Source: Pleurocapsa minor GSE-CHR-MK 17-07R (GTDB lineage: Bacteria; Chloroflexota; Anaerolineae; Aggregatilineales; Phototrophicaceae). From it: DNA of 64,000 bases. The notes under the pieces were generated by a model. That model did not search any database. It saw only the letters and a list, made by a program, of their open reading frames with translations, and was not told the origin of the DNA. Positions 8,795 through 17,141 of the stretch are shown in pieces; within the stretch, counting starts at the first letter, position 1, and each line of letters opens with the position of its first letter. The stretch lies in contig JAHHHY010000008.1 of NCBI GenBank assembly GCA_019359125.1, positions 186,001 through 250,000 of the forward strand, read 5' to 3'. A program made the translations under genes and the position numbers.

Positions 8795-8937
8795 AAAAAC
8801 CCTGGTCTGCCCAACCGACACGTCCCTGAAGGGACTATGTCGCGGGTGCTGCGCTGAGTGCGTATTTCAACAAAGCCGGGTTTTCAGTCCCTTCAGGGAC
8901 TTGGGCTTCTGGTAGCATGCGGTTTTGAACCGCAGGC
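8795..8937. repeat. 143-bp dispersed repeat, copy 1
   Basis: About 143 bp closely matching 31251-31393. It contains the palindromic phrase GTCCCTGAAGGGAC, the block GCGTATTTCAACAAA, the phrase GTCCCTTCAGGGAC, and ends in a GCGGTTTTGAACCGC palindrome. No open frame is conserved. The rest of the 8621-9074 gap holds the heptamer repeat and a GCCTCACCCC / GGGGTGAGGC inverted repeat near 8972-9058, with no gene seen. Confidence 0.8.
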
Positions 8938-9074
8938 ACGAGGCCGGTGAGTGTCCGGCCGGCTTTCCTGCCAGCCTCACCCCAAAACCCTGCGGGTATT
9001 TGCCCCTCGTCCACAACGTGGCTGAGGGGCGGTTGAGCGCAGCGAAACGGGGTGAGGCTACTAGGCCCGATAGC

Positions 9075-10943
9075 CTACTGCCCCTGCGACACGCTCTGGC
9101 CGCGCCAGAAGCCGGTCACCTGGGCCGGTATGAATGTCTCGTCGGTGGCATACAAGCCGTAACGCGTATAGGTCACTGTGCCGATATTGGCGCCGCTTTC
9201 AGTCGCCGTCAGCGTCGCGGTCAGGATTTCCGAGGTGAAATCGAGCTCGGCTGTGCCGTCCAGCCGGATTTCGGGCGTGATGCCACAGCCGGTCAGCGTC
9301 CAGTCTTCGCCGACATCGCTGGGCGCGTAGCTGATGACGCCGCCGAAATCGCAGCCGAAGCTGAAGCCCTGTTCGCCGCTCCAGTACAGGTATTCGGGAG
9401 CCAGTTCGCGGCGCTGGTCAAAATTCACCAGCAGGCTGAGCGCCTCGGTTTCCTCGCGGTTTTGCGCGTTGTACGGAATATACGGCGTTAGGATGTCGCC
9501 CTCGCACGTGCTGGCCATGTCGGTGGGCAGTGAACCGGTCATCAGCAGCGCGGTGACCTGGTCATCGGGGCATGTGCCGCCTCGTCCGTAAATGACATGC
9601 CAGCCGCCGTCCATCGTGATGCTGAAGACATTGGGCAGGCGTGCAGCCACATCGTAGCCATTCTGCACCGGCGTGGCCGGGTCAATCGTCGCGTTCAGGA
9701 CGAGCGTCGGGATGTCGGCCGTCAGTGGCGCGGGGCGCTCCTGCGGCGGATTGGCGATGTCCCAGAAATAGCACACCGGGTCGCTCTGGGTGATCTCGTA
9801 GACATAGTCGTTGCACTCGATAGCGTAGTAGCTGGCGTCGCTCCAGCCTTCATCGGGGACGAGCGTTTGCGTGCCGGAATCGAGATACAGCGCGGAATAG
9901 CCCAGTCGCGCCAGCAGGATAGGATTGCCCCCGGCGTGCGCGGCCAGCGCGCTGATAAAATGCGAGCGGCCATCAGGGCCATACACGGCGGCGGAGTAGG
10001 CCGCATCTACCAGCGCCTTGGTCAGCACGCGCGATTCTGCGCCGCCGTTCGGCAGCGGGAAGGTGAAGGTCTGCGGGGCCTCTGACAGCGCCGCGATCAG
10101 ATCGGCATAGTAGAAGGCAGCGTCACCGTTGGGGAAGTCATTCGAGCACACGGGGTCAGCGGCGCAGGCTGCGAATGCTTCCTGCCCGGCATCGATAAAT
10201 GCCTGGTCCTGCCCGGTATAGTATTCGGGCGACGTCAATGTCAGGTCGACCACGCCGTCCAGGATCAGCCCGCTCAGGTGCTGCGGATACGCCGCCGCAT
10301 ACGTCTGCGAGAACTGCGTGCCATAGCTTTCGCCGTACAGCATGAAGGTTTCATCGCCCACGGCGGCGCGGAAAAGCTCCAGGTCCTCGATCGCCTGGGT
10401 GGTGCCCAGATACGGCAGCAGGTCCGGCCGGTTGATGGTGCTGATGCACGCGCTGGCAAACGTCTGCGCGGCATCGATCAGGCCTTCGGGATCGGTGGTA
10501 TCGGCCAGATAATAGGCCAGCGCATCCTCGTCGCAGCGCACGCCTTCCGACCGGCCGATGCCGCGCTGGTCAAAAAACACAATGTCATAGGCTGCAAACA
10601 CTTCGGGATAAAAATAGCTCGAATAAACATCCGACGCGGCCAGTCCGGAGTAGCCGGGGCCGCCGGTCACGGTGACGAACATGCCCTTGCGCTGTGCCGG
10701 GTCGCCCGCCGGAATGACGGCAAAGGTGATGTCGATGGTGGCCGGGTTCGCTGGGTCGGTGTGGTCCAGCGGCACGCTGATGTCCACACACTGCCATGGC
10801 GTGTCATCATTAAAGCAAGACTGCGCGTTATTGGCTTCCAAGAAAATCGTCATCGGTGTGGCAGTGGTGGCATCCTGAGCGAACACAGCGCCCGTCGTCA
10901 GCAGGGCCGCGCCCGCCAGCAAAAACAGTCGTTTGAACATCAT
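9075..10943 (-). CDS. Secreted alpha/beta-hydrolase, peptidase S33 / TAP-like
   Basis: A 622-residue exported hydrolase likely to release N-terminal residues or peptides from oligopeptides outside the cell. The N-terminus (MMFKRLFLLAGAALLTTGAV, cut near FAQ-DA) is a signal peptide. The oxyanion region is TVTGGPGYSG, the nucleophile elbow is LYGESYGTQ (Ser near residue 200), the acid is in ATIDPATPVQ, and the histidine is in DGGWHVIYG. The TAP-like C-terminal lid motif is therefore complete. About 120 further residues after the catalytic histidine look like a beta-rich add-on domain that I do not recognise. The start at 10943 follows AGGGGGAAAC. A possible alternative start is the next codon. 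Confidence 0.88.
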   Translation of the reverse strand: MMFKRLFLLAGAALLTTGAVFAQDATTATPMTIFLEANNAQSCFNDDTPWQCVDISVPLDHTDPANPATIDITFAVIPAGDPAQRKGMFVTVTGGPGYSGLAASDVYSSYFYPEVFAAYDIVFFDQRGIGRSEGVRCDEDALAYYLADTTDPEGLIDAAQTFASACISTINRPDLLPYLGTTQAIEDLELFRAAVGDETFMLYGESYGTQFSQTYAAAYPQHLSGLILDGVVDLTLTSPEYYTGQDQAFIDAGQEAFAACAADPVCSNDFPNGDAAFYYADLIAALSEAPQTFTFPLPNGGAESRVLTKALVDAAYSAAVYGPDGRSHFISALAAHAGGNPILLARLGYSALYLDSGTQTLVPDEGWSDASYYAIECNDYVYEITQSDPVCYFWDIANPPQERPAPLTADIPTLVLNATIDPATPVQNGYDVAARLPNVFSITMDGGWHVIYGRGGTCPDDQVTALLMTGSLPTDMASTCEGDILTPYIPYNAQNREETEALSLLVNFDQRRELAPEYLYWSGEQGFSFGCDFGGVISYAPSDVGEDWTLTGCGITPEIRLDGTAELDFTSEILTATLTATESGANIGTVTYTRYGLYATDETFIPAQVTGFWRGQSVSQGQ

Positions 10944-11009
10944 GTTTCCCCCTGTGCATGCCCTCCAGTGTAGCGTTAATCGCGCTGGATGGAAACTGAG
11001 CAGGGGAGC

Positions 11010-11156
11010 ATAATGCCGGACAATGCAGGCATTGTCCCTACAATGTATGGTGGCCCGTTCTGAAGGAATTTCCAGTTCATACGTAGGGACGAGGCCTGCC
11101 TCGTCCACAATGCCTGCCTCAACCATAATGCCCGACAAAGCAGGCATTGTCCCTAC
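11010..11156. repeat. REP-like palindromes (GGACRAKGC..GCMTYGTCC family)
   Basis: Three palindromic units lie at 11018-11037, 11087-11106 and 11132-11155. Each has GGACAATGC/GCATTGTCC- or GGACGAGG/CCTCGTCC-type arms followed by CTAC. The same family occurs at 18716-18950 and 46264-46287. They fill the gap between the peptidase and aldehyde dehydrogenase genes, where no other feature was seen. Confidence 0.75.
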
Positions 11157-11169
11157 GATTTATGGCAGC

Positions 11170-12693
11170 TCAGATATACGGGAAGAACGGCCGGATTTTG
11201 CGCAGCAGGGCAAACAGGCTCCGCGTGCGCGCGCTGGTCTGCGTCAGCGACGGGCCGACGGCGCGCATGTTGTCGGCCAGGATGGCCTGCGGCTTGAGGA
11301 AGCGGCGCAAGCCTTCCGGGCCATTGCGGCGGCCGATCCCGCTGAATTTCACGCCGCCCATCGGCAGGTCCGGCGTGCCGAAGGCGAACGCCGGCCGGTT
11401 GATCATCACATCGCCGCTGTCCAGCCGCCGGGCGAGCTGCATGGCGCGATTCAGGTCCCCGGCAAACAGCGTGTTCGACAGGCCGTAGTCGCTGTTGTTG
11501 GCGCGGCGGATGGCCTCGTCCAGGTCGCGCACCTTCATGATCGGCATGACCGGCCCGAACGTTTCCTCGCGCATGATCTGCATGTCGTCGGTCACATCCA
11601 CCAGCACAGTCGGCTCCAGGAAGCGCGGCCCCAGGTCGGGACGACGCTTGCCGCCTGTCAGCACGCGCGCGCCTTTGGCCACCGCGTCGGCAATATGCGC
11701 CTCGGTGCGTTCCAGCTCGCGGGCGTTGGTCATGCTGCCCACGTCGACGGCGTAGTCATCGGCCGCGCTGACGACCAGTTTATCCGCCCACTGGCGCACT
11801 TTTTCCACGTAGGCGTCATGGATGCTTTCGAGCACATACACGCGTTCGATGGCCACACAGGCCTGCCCGGCATTCTCCAGCGCGCCGGTCAGCGACCAGC
11901 TCGCCGCGATATTCAGGTCGGCATCCTCCAGCACGATGCCCGCGCCCTTGCCGCCCAGCTCCAGGCTGTAGGGAATCAGCCGTTCGGCGGCGCGCATGGC
12001 GACCTTGCGGCCGGTGGCCGTGCTGCCCGTCAGCGAGATATAGTCCACGCTGTCGGTCAGTGCTGCGCCGGTGCTGCCATCCCCGGTCATGACCTGCGCG
12101 CACGCCTCCGGCACGCCCGCCTGATGCAGCAGCTCGGCCGCCAGCAGCGCGGTGAATGGCGTGACCTCGCTTGGCTTGATGATGATGGCGCAGCCCGCAA
12201 ACAGCGCCGCGGTGATATCGATGAAGCCGTTTTGCAGCGGATAATTCCACGGCGTCAGGAAGCCGACGACCGGATACGGCTTGTAGACCACCTGGGCACG
12301 CTGGAAGATCGGGAAGGTGACCTGTCGGCGGGATGGGCGCAGCAGGCCCGGCGCGGTCCGCCGGTAGTAATTGACCACGTTGTCCAGCACGGCGATTTCG
12401 CCCCACGCACCGCCTTTGCTCTTGCCGGTTTCCGCTCGGATCAGGTCCATCATGCGGTCCTGATGCGCCACCAGCAGGTCGACCCAGGCGCGCATGATGC
12501 GCGTACGTGCTTTGACGCCGGCGGCTTCCCAGGCGGGCTGGGCCGCCCGTGCCCGTGAGACGGCAGCGGCCACGTCGACGGCACTCATGACGGGCACGCT
12601 GCCCAGCGGCTCGCCGGTCAGTACATTGTTGACGGTCAGCAGCCGGGCATCGGGGCTGGCATTGGGCACACGGGGCAGGGTTAATGCGCGCAT
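11170..12693 (-). CDS. Aldehyde dehydrogenase (NAD(P)-dependent)
   Basis: A 507-residue cytoplasmic aldehyde dehydrogenase that oxidises an aldehyde to the acid. The catalytic glutamate is in LELGGKGAGI and the catalytic cysteine in NAGQACVAIERV, about 34 residues later. The coenzyme loop LTGSTATGRKV and the late motif GPVMPIMKV are also family features. It is the last gene of a leftward operon with an SDR, an isomerase/epimerase, a Gfo/Idh/MocA enzyme and a cupin. In that setting a role in oxidising lactaldehyde or a sugar-derived semialdehyde is plausible, but the substrate is not proven. The start at 12693 has AAGGATGTCGCT upstream; the longer frame overlaps the SDR gene. Confidence 0.93.
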   Translation of the reverse strand: MRALTLPRVPNASPDARLLTVNNVLTGEPLGSVPVMSAVDVAAAVSRARAAQPAWEAAGVKARTRIMRAWVDLLVAHQDRMMDLIRAETGKSKGGAWGEIAVLDNVVNYYRRTAPGLLRPSRRQVTFPIFQRAQVVYKPYPVVGFLTPWNYPLQNGFIDITAALFAGCAIIIKPSEVTPFTALLAAELLHQAGVPEACAQVMTGDGSTGAALTDSVDYISLTGSTATGRKVAMRAAERLIPYSLELGGKGAGIVLEDADLNIAASWSLTGALENAGQACVAIERVYVLESIHDAYVEKVRQWADKLVVSAADDYAVDVGSMTNARELERTEAHIADAVAKGARVLTGGKRRPDLGPRFLEPTVLVDVTDDMQIMREETFGPVMPIMKVRDLDEAIRRANNSDYGLSNTLFAGDLNRAMQLARRLDSGDVMINRPAFAFGTPDLPMGGVKFSGIGRRNGPEGLRRFLKPQAILADNMRAVGPSLTQTSARTRSLFALLRKIRPFFPYI

Positions 12694-12764
12694 AGCGACA
12701 TCCTTCAGGATGATGGAGGGTTGCCTCAACTGTAACGCGCCCGGCCTGCGATGAACAGGGACGC

Positions 12765-13511
12765 CTACACCATCACCACGCCGCCGTTGACATCCAGCGT
12801 CGCGCCGGTGACCCACGTCATGCTGGCGCTGCACAGCGGCACGATCGCCTGCGCGATTTCTTCTGCTTCGGCCAGCCGCTTCAGCGGCACGGTATCGACG
12901 TAGGCCTCGAGCGATTCCTTGCCGACGCTCTCAAACATGCGCGTATTGACCGCGCCCGGCGCGACCGCGTTGATGAGGATATTCCACGGGGCATAATGCC
13001 GCGCCAGCGATTTGGTCATCGCCAGCACGCCGCCTTTGGTCGCGCTGTAGACGGTGGCATTGTGCACGCCGCCGATGCGCCCGCCGGTGCTGCTCACATT
13101 GACGACGCGGCCAAACTGCTGCGCCTTCATCGCGTTGCAGGCCGCCCGCGTGAGGAAGAAGATCGGTTTCAGGTTGATGCTCATCATACGGTCAAACATC
13201 GCCTCGGTCATTTCGTCGACCGGGATGCGCGGGCAGATGCCGGCATTGTTGACCAGAATCTCCACGCGCCCGTAGTGGGCCAGCGTGTCGGCCACCAGCC
13301 GTTCGCACGCTTCCACGCTGCTGATGTCGCACGGCAGCGCGATGGCCTCGCCCCCGCCAGCGCGGATGTCCGCCACCACCTGCTCCGACAGCGCCGCCTC
13401 GATGTCCGTCACCACAACTTTCGCGCCGCCTTTAGCCAGCAGCCCGGCCGTGGCCGCGCCGATGCCGCGCGCCGCGCCGGTCACGATGGCCACTCTGTCC
13501 TGTACGCTCAT
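12765..13511 (-). CDS. Short-chain dehydrogenase/reductase (SDR)
   Basis: A 248-residue classical SDR that oxidises or reduces a hydroxyl or keto group with NAD(P). It shows the cofactor motif TGAARGIGAAT, the structural NNAG motif (VNNAGI), the catalytic serine in VNVSSTGG and the YSATK motif (YxxxK). An aspartate after beta-strand 2 (VTDIEA) favours NAD. It sits between the epimerase and aldehyde dehydrogenase genes, with 71 bases to the latter. Family members in such clusters often act as L-fucose, L-rhamnose or 2-keto-3-deoxysugar-acid dehydrogenases; this is inference from context. Confidence 0.93.
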   Translation of the reverse strand: MSVQDRVAIVTGAARGIGAATAGLLAKGGAKVVVTDIEAALSEQVVADIRAGGGEAIALPCDISSVEACERLVADTLAHYGRVEILVNNAGICPRIPVDEMTEAMFDRMMSINLKPIFFLTRAACNAMKAQQFGRVVNVSSTGGRIGGVHNATVYSATKGGVLAMTKSLARHYAPWNILINAVAPGAVNTRMFESVGKESLEAYVDTVPLKRLAEAEEIAQAIVPLCSASMTWVTGATLDVNGGVVMV

Positions 13512-13520
13512 AGTGCTCCT

Positions 13521-14363
13521 CTACGCCCCGACCAGCGGCGCGAGCGCCTGGCGGGCAAAATACGTCTCGGTGATGGTGTCGATCTGGTTCACGTCATACC
13601 AGTCGCCGCACACATACTCGATGCACAGCGCGCCCTGATAGCCCGCGTCGCCCAGCCGCTGAATCAGGCCGGGGAAGTCGATGGTATTTTCGCGCCACAT
13701 GGTTTGCAGTTTGCCGGCCCGCGCGCTGCGGATATGCACATGCCCGGTGTGCGGCACCAGCGGCCACACGCGCTCCAGCGGGATGTACTGCTGCACAAAG
13801 TGCGACAGGTCGAGCGTGACTTTCAGTCCGGGTGCGCCATGCACCAGTTCCAGGGCCAGCTCCGGCGAATAGGCGACTGCGCCGATATGCGGCTCAAAGC
13901 GCAGCTCGACGCCCTGTTCGCCGGTGATGTCCACCGCCTGGCGCAGGAACGCGATTGACTCAGCGATATTCTCGGCCTGCGACCGGCCTGCCTGTTCCAT
14001 GCCCGGCAGGATGGTGATGCCCGGGCAGCCGATCATGCTGCACAACTGCGCCACCGCCTGAAGCTGGCGCAGGTCCTCAGCGCGCACGGCCGGGTCAGGA
14101 TCATTGATGGAATGGATTTCGTGCGCCGGGCCAAACTGCGTGAACAGGTCGCTGGCGCGCAGGCCGTGCTTGTCCAGCAGCGCGGCCAGTTTGTCGGCCT
14201 CGCGCCGGGGATCCTCCGCAATCGCTTTCGGGGCGATCTGCGAGGGCGTCTCCCCGGCAAACACGCCCAGATCGACCCAGCCAAAGCCGAGCGATTTGCA
14301 CACCATCAGGGTGGCGTCCAGCGGCAGCCGCTGAAACGAAAAATTACCGACAGACAGCTTCAT
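13521..14363 (-). CDS. Sugar phosphate isomerase/epimerase (xylose isomerase-like TIM barrel)
   Basis: A 280-residue protein of the AP-endonuclease-2 / xylose-isomerase-like superfamily. Barrel metal-site signatures include LRFEPHIGA (Glu, His), VTLDLSHFVQQ (Asp, His), GHVHIRSARAG (His) and CIEYVCGDWY (Glu). These suit ketose epimerisation or isomerisation with a divalent metal. Nine bases separate it from the downstream SDR, and 36 from the upstream Gfo/Idh/MocA gene, so it is operonic. The start at 14363 has the strong site GGAGGGAATC. The exact substrate is unknown. Confidence 0.85.
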   Translation of the reverse strand: MKLSVGNFSFQRLPLDATLMVCKSLGFGWVDLGVFAGETPSQIAPKAIAEDPRREADKLAALLDKHGLRASDLFTQFGPAHEIHSINDPDPAVRAEDLRQLQAVAQLCSMIGCPGITILPGMEQAGRSQAENIAESIAFLRQAVDITGEQGVELRFEPHIGAVAYSPELALELVHGAPGLKVTLDLSHFVQQYIPLERVWPLVPHTGHVHIRSARAGKLQTMWRENTIDFPGLIQRLGDAGYQGALCIEYVCGDWYDVNQIDTITETYFARQALAPLVGA

Positions 14364-14399
14364 GATTCCCTCCTCACGATACGCTTGTGCCTGCATAGC

Positions 14400-15482
14400 T
14401 TACGCATACAGCTCGCCCACAGTGACCGGCATACCGTCGCGCGCGGCAGAGCGATAGCCGGCCTCCAGCAGCTCGACCGTGTACAGGCCGTTGGTCTTGC
14501 CGGGGAACAACGGCTGCGCGCCATCCAGCACGATTTCGATCAGCTTCTGCGAGGGCACATCGCCCGGATATGGCTCATGCGTCGGGCCGACGTGTTCCTC
14601 GCGGCCATCATGCAGGCGCATGGCATATTCGCCGTGGAAGCCCTCGGCCATCACGCGGCCTTTGCTGCCATGCACGATCACTTCCACGAAGCCGACATCG
14701 CCCTTGCCGATATTGCCGGTGGTGCCCACGGTCGCCAGCGCGCCGGTATTCATCTTCACCGCCATCACATCGATCACGTCCACCCGCGTGTCCAGCGGAT
14801 TCATGAACGCGCTCACGCGGTCGGCGCGGATGCCCTGGCTTTCGATCAGGTGGAACATCATGGCGACCGAGTGGGTGGCCTGAAGCACGCCCTGTCCGCC
14901 GCCGGAAACAGCCGGGTCGGCATAGGTGCGCTCGCTGGGGCCGGTCACGGTGTAGCCGCCGTTTGGCGCATACAGGGCCGGCTTGCCGCGCAAAAATTCG
15001 ATCGTCATGCTGCTCATGCTGCACGTGATGTATTCCACATCGCCGATCAGCCCGTCATCGATGATGCGTTTGGCGCGCTTCAGCGGCTCGATGTACGGAA
15101 ACGTGTAGCCCATCAGGATTTGCAGGCCGGCCGCGTCGGCCTGGTCGGATAGGGCTTTGGCGTGGGCGGCCAGTAGCGTCATCGGCTTTTCGATGAGCAG
15201 ATGCAGCCCCTGGCTCAGGCTGGCTGACGCCGCCTCATAATGATGCGCGTGCGTGGTGGCGATGATCGCCCCGTGCAGGCCGGGATGCGCTGCTTTGGCT
15301 TCCTCTATCGAGGTATAGGCGTGGGGCAGGTTGTACTTTTCAGCGGCGGCTTTCAGGCGGGCGGGATCTTTGTCCACCAGCACCGGCGGCAGCGCGCGCG
15401 GATTGGCCAGCAGAGCGGGAATATGCACGGTGGTGGCCCACCAGCCCGTGCCCACTACTGCGATGTGTGCTTTGTCAGTCAT
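14400..15482 (-). CDS. Gfo/Idh/MocA family oxidoreductase
   Basis: A 360-residue nicotinamide-dependent sugar or cyclitol dehydrogenase. The Rossmann motif IAVVGTGWWATTVHIP opens the protein, LLIEKPMTLL carries the EKP signature, and SGGGQGVLQATHSV stands where the family usually has GGG..D.G.H. The aspartate is replaced, so the catalytic site deviates from the classic form. The gene lies between the cupin and the epimerase genes in one leftward operon. The start at 15482 follows AGGAG; a longer frame to 15611 would overlap the cupin gene. Confidence 0.88.
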   Translation of the reverse strand: MTDKAHIAVVGTGWWATTVHIPALLANPRALPPVLVDKDPARLKAAAEKYNLPHAYTSIEEAKAAHPGLHGAIIATTHAHHYEAASASLSQGLHLLIEKPMTLLAAHAKALSDQADAAGLQILMGYTFPYIEPLKRAKRIIDDGLIGDVEYITCSMSSMTIEFLRGKPALYAPNGGYTVTGPSERTYADPAVSGGGQGVLQATHSVAMMFHLIESQGIRADRVSAFMNPLDTRVDVIDVMAVKMNTGALATVGTTGNIGKGDVGFVEVIVHGSKGRVMAEGFHGEYAMRLHDGREEHVGPTHEPYPGDVPSQKLIEIVLDGAQPLFPGKTNGLYTVELLEAGYRSAARDGMPVTVGELYA

Positions 15483-15516
15483 ATAACCAAGGCTCCTGAG
15501 GAATGTGAAAGGCGGG

Positions 15517-15876
15517 TCAAGGGGCTGCGAGGGTGTGCAGGATGAGGATGCACAACGGGTTATCCGCGTCACAGGTGACGGCATGCGGCACTTTTGGCGC
15601 GATAAAGACAATGCTTCCGGCGCTCATCGGGGTGCGGGTGGGATTGGCCTGGTCGCCGACCAGCAGCATGCCGCTGCCGCTGAGCGCGTAGGCGATTTCG
15701 CAGGTGGTTTCGTGCTGATGCCAGGGTGCGCCTTGCGGGCCGAGCTGCGCCATCATCGTGTCGATGACCGGATGCCCGTCCAGGCGCACGTCATGCGCGC
15801 GTGCGGTTATGCCCGGCAGCGTGGGGTGGGCCTGCCAGGGCGTCTGATTCAGGTTGATTTGCAAAAAGTCGCGCAT
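15517..15876 (-). CDS. Single-domain cupin protein
   Basis: A 119-residue beta-barrel cupin. The first metal motif is WHQHETTCEIAYALSGSG and the second is PKVPHAVTC. It is the first gene of the leftward sugar operon and starts directly next to the divergent control region. Small cupins in sugar-acid clusters are often isomerases, mutarotase-like proteins or ligand sensors; the sequence does not decide between them. No strong ribosome site is visible before the ATG. Confidence 0.82.
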   Translation of the reverse strand: MRDFLQINLNQTPWQAHPTLPGITARAHDVRLDGHPVIDTMMAQLGPQGAPWHQHETTCEIAYALSGSGMLLVGDQANPTRTPMSAGSIVFIAPKVPHAVTCDADNPLCILILHTLAAP

Positions 15877-15880
15877 ATTT

Positions 15881-15957
15881 TGTTGTTTTCTGATGAAGTT
15901 TGTTTATAATTGTTGAAAATCCTAGCATGACTGGGATGTATTGTCAAAATATCAACA
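15881..15957. promoter_or_regulatory. Divergent operator region with 10-bp-phased TGTTGA-like half-sites
   Basis: Between the cupin and the first dehydratase, TGTTGT (15881), TGATGA (15891), TGTTTA (15901) and TGTTGA (15911) begin exactly 10 bp apart. Farther on, TGTCAA (15942) and TCAACA (15952) form an inverted pair, also 10 bp apart. This places repeats on one face of the helix. The same half-site and spacing recur before the DeoR-fusion regulator (26044-26110). T-rich direct repeats are common in DeoR-family operators, so this is a likely binding region for that regulator. Confidence 0.55.
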
Positions 15958-15989
15958 TTCTTTGTGGCGCTATCCCCCAGAAGGACACC

Positions 15990-17123
15990 ATGACATCCTG
16001 GAACACACCCGGCTCGCTGACCATTCAGGCCATTGAAACGCAGGCGGTGCGCATCCCGCTCAATCGCGTTTATCGCGGCAGCAAGTATTCGATGCAGAAC
16101 CGCTGCACGATTATCACGCGCATCCTCACCTATCAGGGCGTCGTCGGCGAGGTGTATACCGGCGATACCGATGGTGAGCAGGGCGATATCCTCAATATCA
16201 TTCATCAGGAGCTGGCCCCGGCGCTGGTGGGCATGGACGTGTTCAATACCGAGGGCTGCTGGGAGGCGATGAAGCCAGCGACCTATGACATCCTGCGCGA
16301 CCGCGGCGTGGTGATGCAGGCCATCTCGGCGGTGGACACCGCCATCTGGGACACGGTGGGCAAGGCGCTGGAGATGCCGCTGTACCGGCTGTGGGGCGGC
16401 TTCACAAATAGCCTGCCGATTACGGCCATCGGCGGCTATTATGGCCAGACGCATGACGAGCTGGCCCGCGAAATTCAGGATTACGTTGGCTATGGCGTGA
16501 TTGGCATGAAGTTCAAGATTGGCGGCGCGACGCCGGAAGAAGACCTGGCGCGCCTGAAAGTGGCGGTCGAGGTGGGCGGTCCGGATTTCCGCCTGATGGT
16601 GGACGCCAACCAGGGATATGACCTGATGCAGGCGATCAAATTTGTGCGTCTGGCGCAGGACGCGGGCATCCCGCTGGAGTGGTTCGAGGAGCCGGTGCGC
16701 TGGTATAACGACAAACGCTGGATGCGCGACGTGCGCCTGTCCACCGGCATCCCGGTCACGGCCGGGCAGAGCGAGTACCGCGTGGATGGCATCCGCGACC
16801 TGATTGCCGAGGGCGCGATTGATTTCTGCAATTTTGACTCCTCCTGGGGTGGCGGGCCGACGATCTGGCGGCGCGTGGCGAGCATGTGCAGCCTGTATGG
16901 CATCCGCATGGCGCACCACGAGGAAGGCCAGGTCGCGTCGCATCTGCTGGCCAGCGTGCCGGGCAGCGCGTATGTGGAATGCTTCCACCACGACCGCGAC
17001 CCGATTTTCTGGGATATCCAGTCGCAGCCGCGCCCGATCAAAGACGGGATGTACACCATTTCAGACAAGCCCGGCCTCGGCATCGAGCTGGACCGCGCCT
17101 ATGTCTCCCGTTACGCGGTCTAG
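15990..17123 (+). CDS. Enolase-superfamily sugar-acid dehydratase (mandelate racemase-like), copy A
   Basis: A 377-residue member of the mandelate racemase / muconate lactonising subgroup, which abstracts a proton next to a carboxylate with Mg2+. The lysine motif is MKFKIGG, the metal ligands are in MVDANQGYD, WFEEPVRW and AGQSEY, and a histidine motif is AHHEEGQ. This pattern suits dehydration of an aldonate. The start at 15990 follows AAGGA; upstream in-frame ATGs would begin inside the operator region. It is followed after 18 bases by a second enolase-superfamily gene. Substrates such as L-rhamnonate, L-fuconate or galactonate are possible from context. Confidence 0.88.
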   Translation: MTSWNTPGSLTIQAIETQAVRIPLNRVYRGSKYSMQNRCTIITRILTYQGVVGEVYTGDTDGEQGDILNIIHQELAPALVGMDVFNTEGCWEAMKPATYDILRDRGVVMQAISAVDTAIWDTVGKALEMPLYRLWGGFTNSLPITAIGGYYGQTHDELAREIQDYVGYGVIGMKFKIGGATPEEDLARLKVAVEVGGPDFRLMVDANQGYDLMQAIKFVRLAQDAGIPLEWFEEPVRWYNDKRWMRDVRLSTGIPVTAGQSEYRVDGIRDLIAEGAIDFCNFDSSWGGGPTIWRRVASMCSLYGIRMAHHEEGQVASHLLASVPGSAYVECFHHDRDPIFWDIQSQPRPIKDGMYTISDKPGLGIELDRAYVSRYAV

Positions 17124-17141
17124 CGGCGAAAGGCCATCCTG

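Noticed and set aside
8921-8937. tRNA T-arm-like GGTTTTGAACC
   Set aside because: It is the palindromic end of the 143-bp repeat and no acceptor stem surrounds it.
11010-11156. Insertion sequence ends
   Set aside because: Palindromes are short and no transposase gene or target duplication was found nearby.
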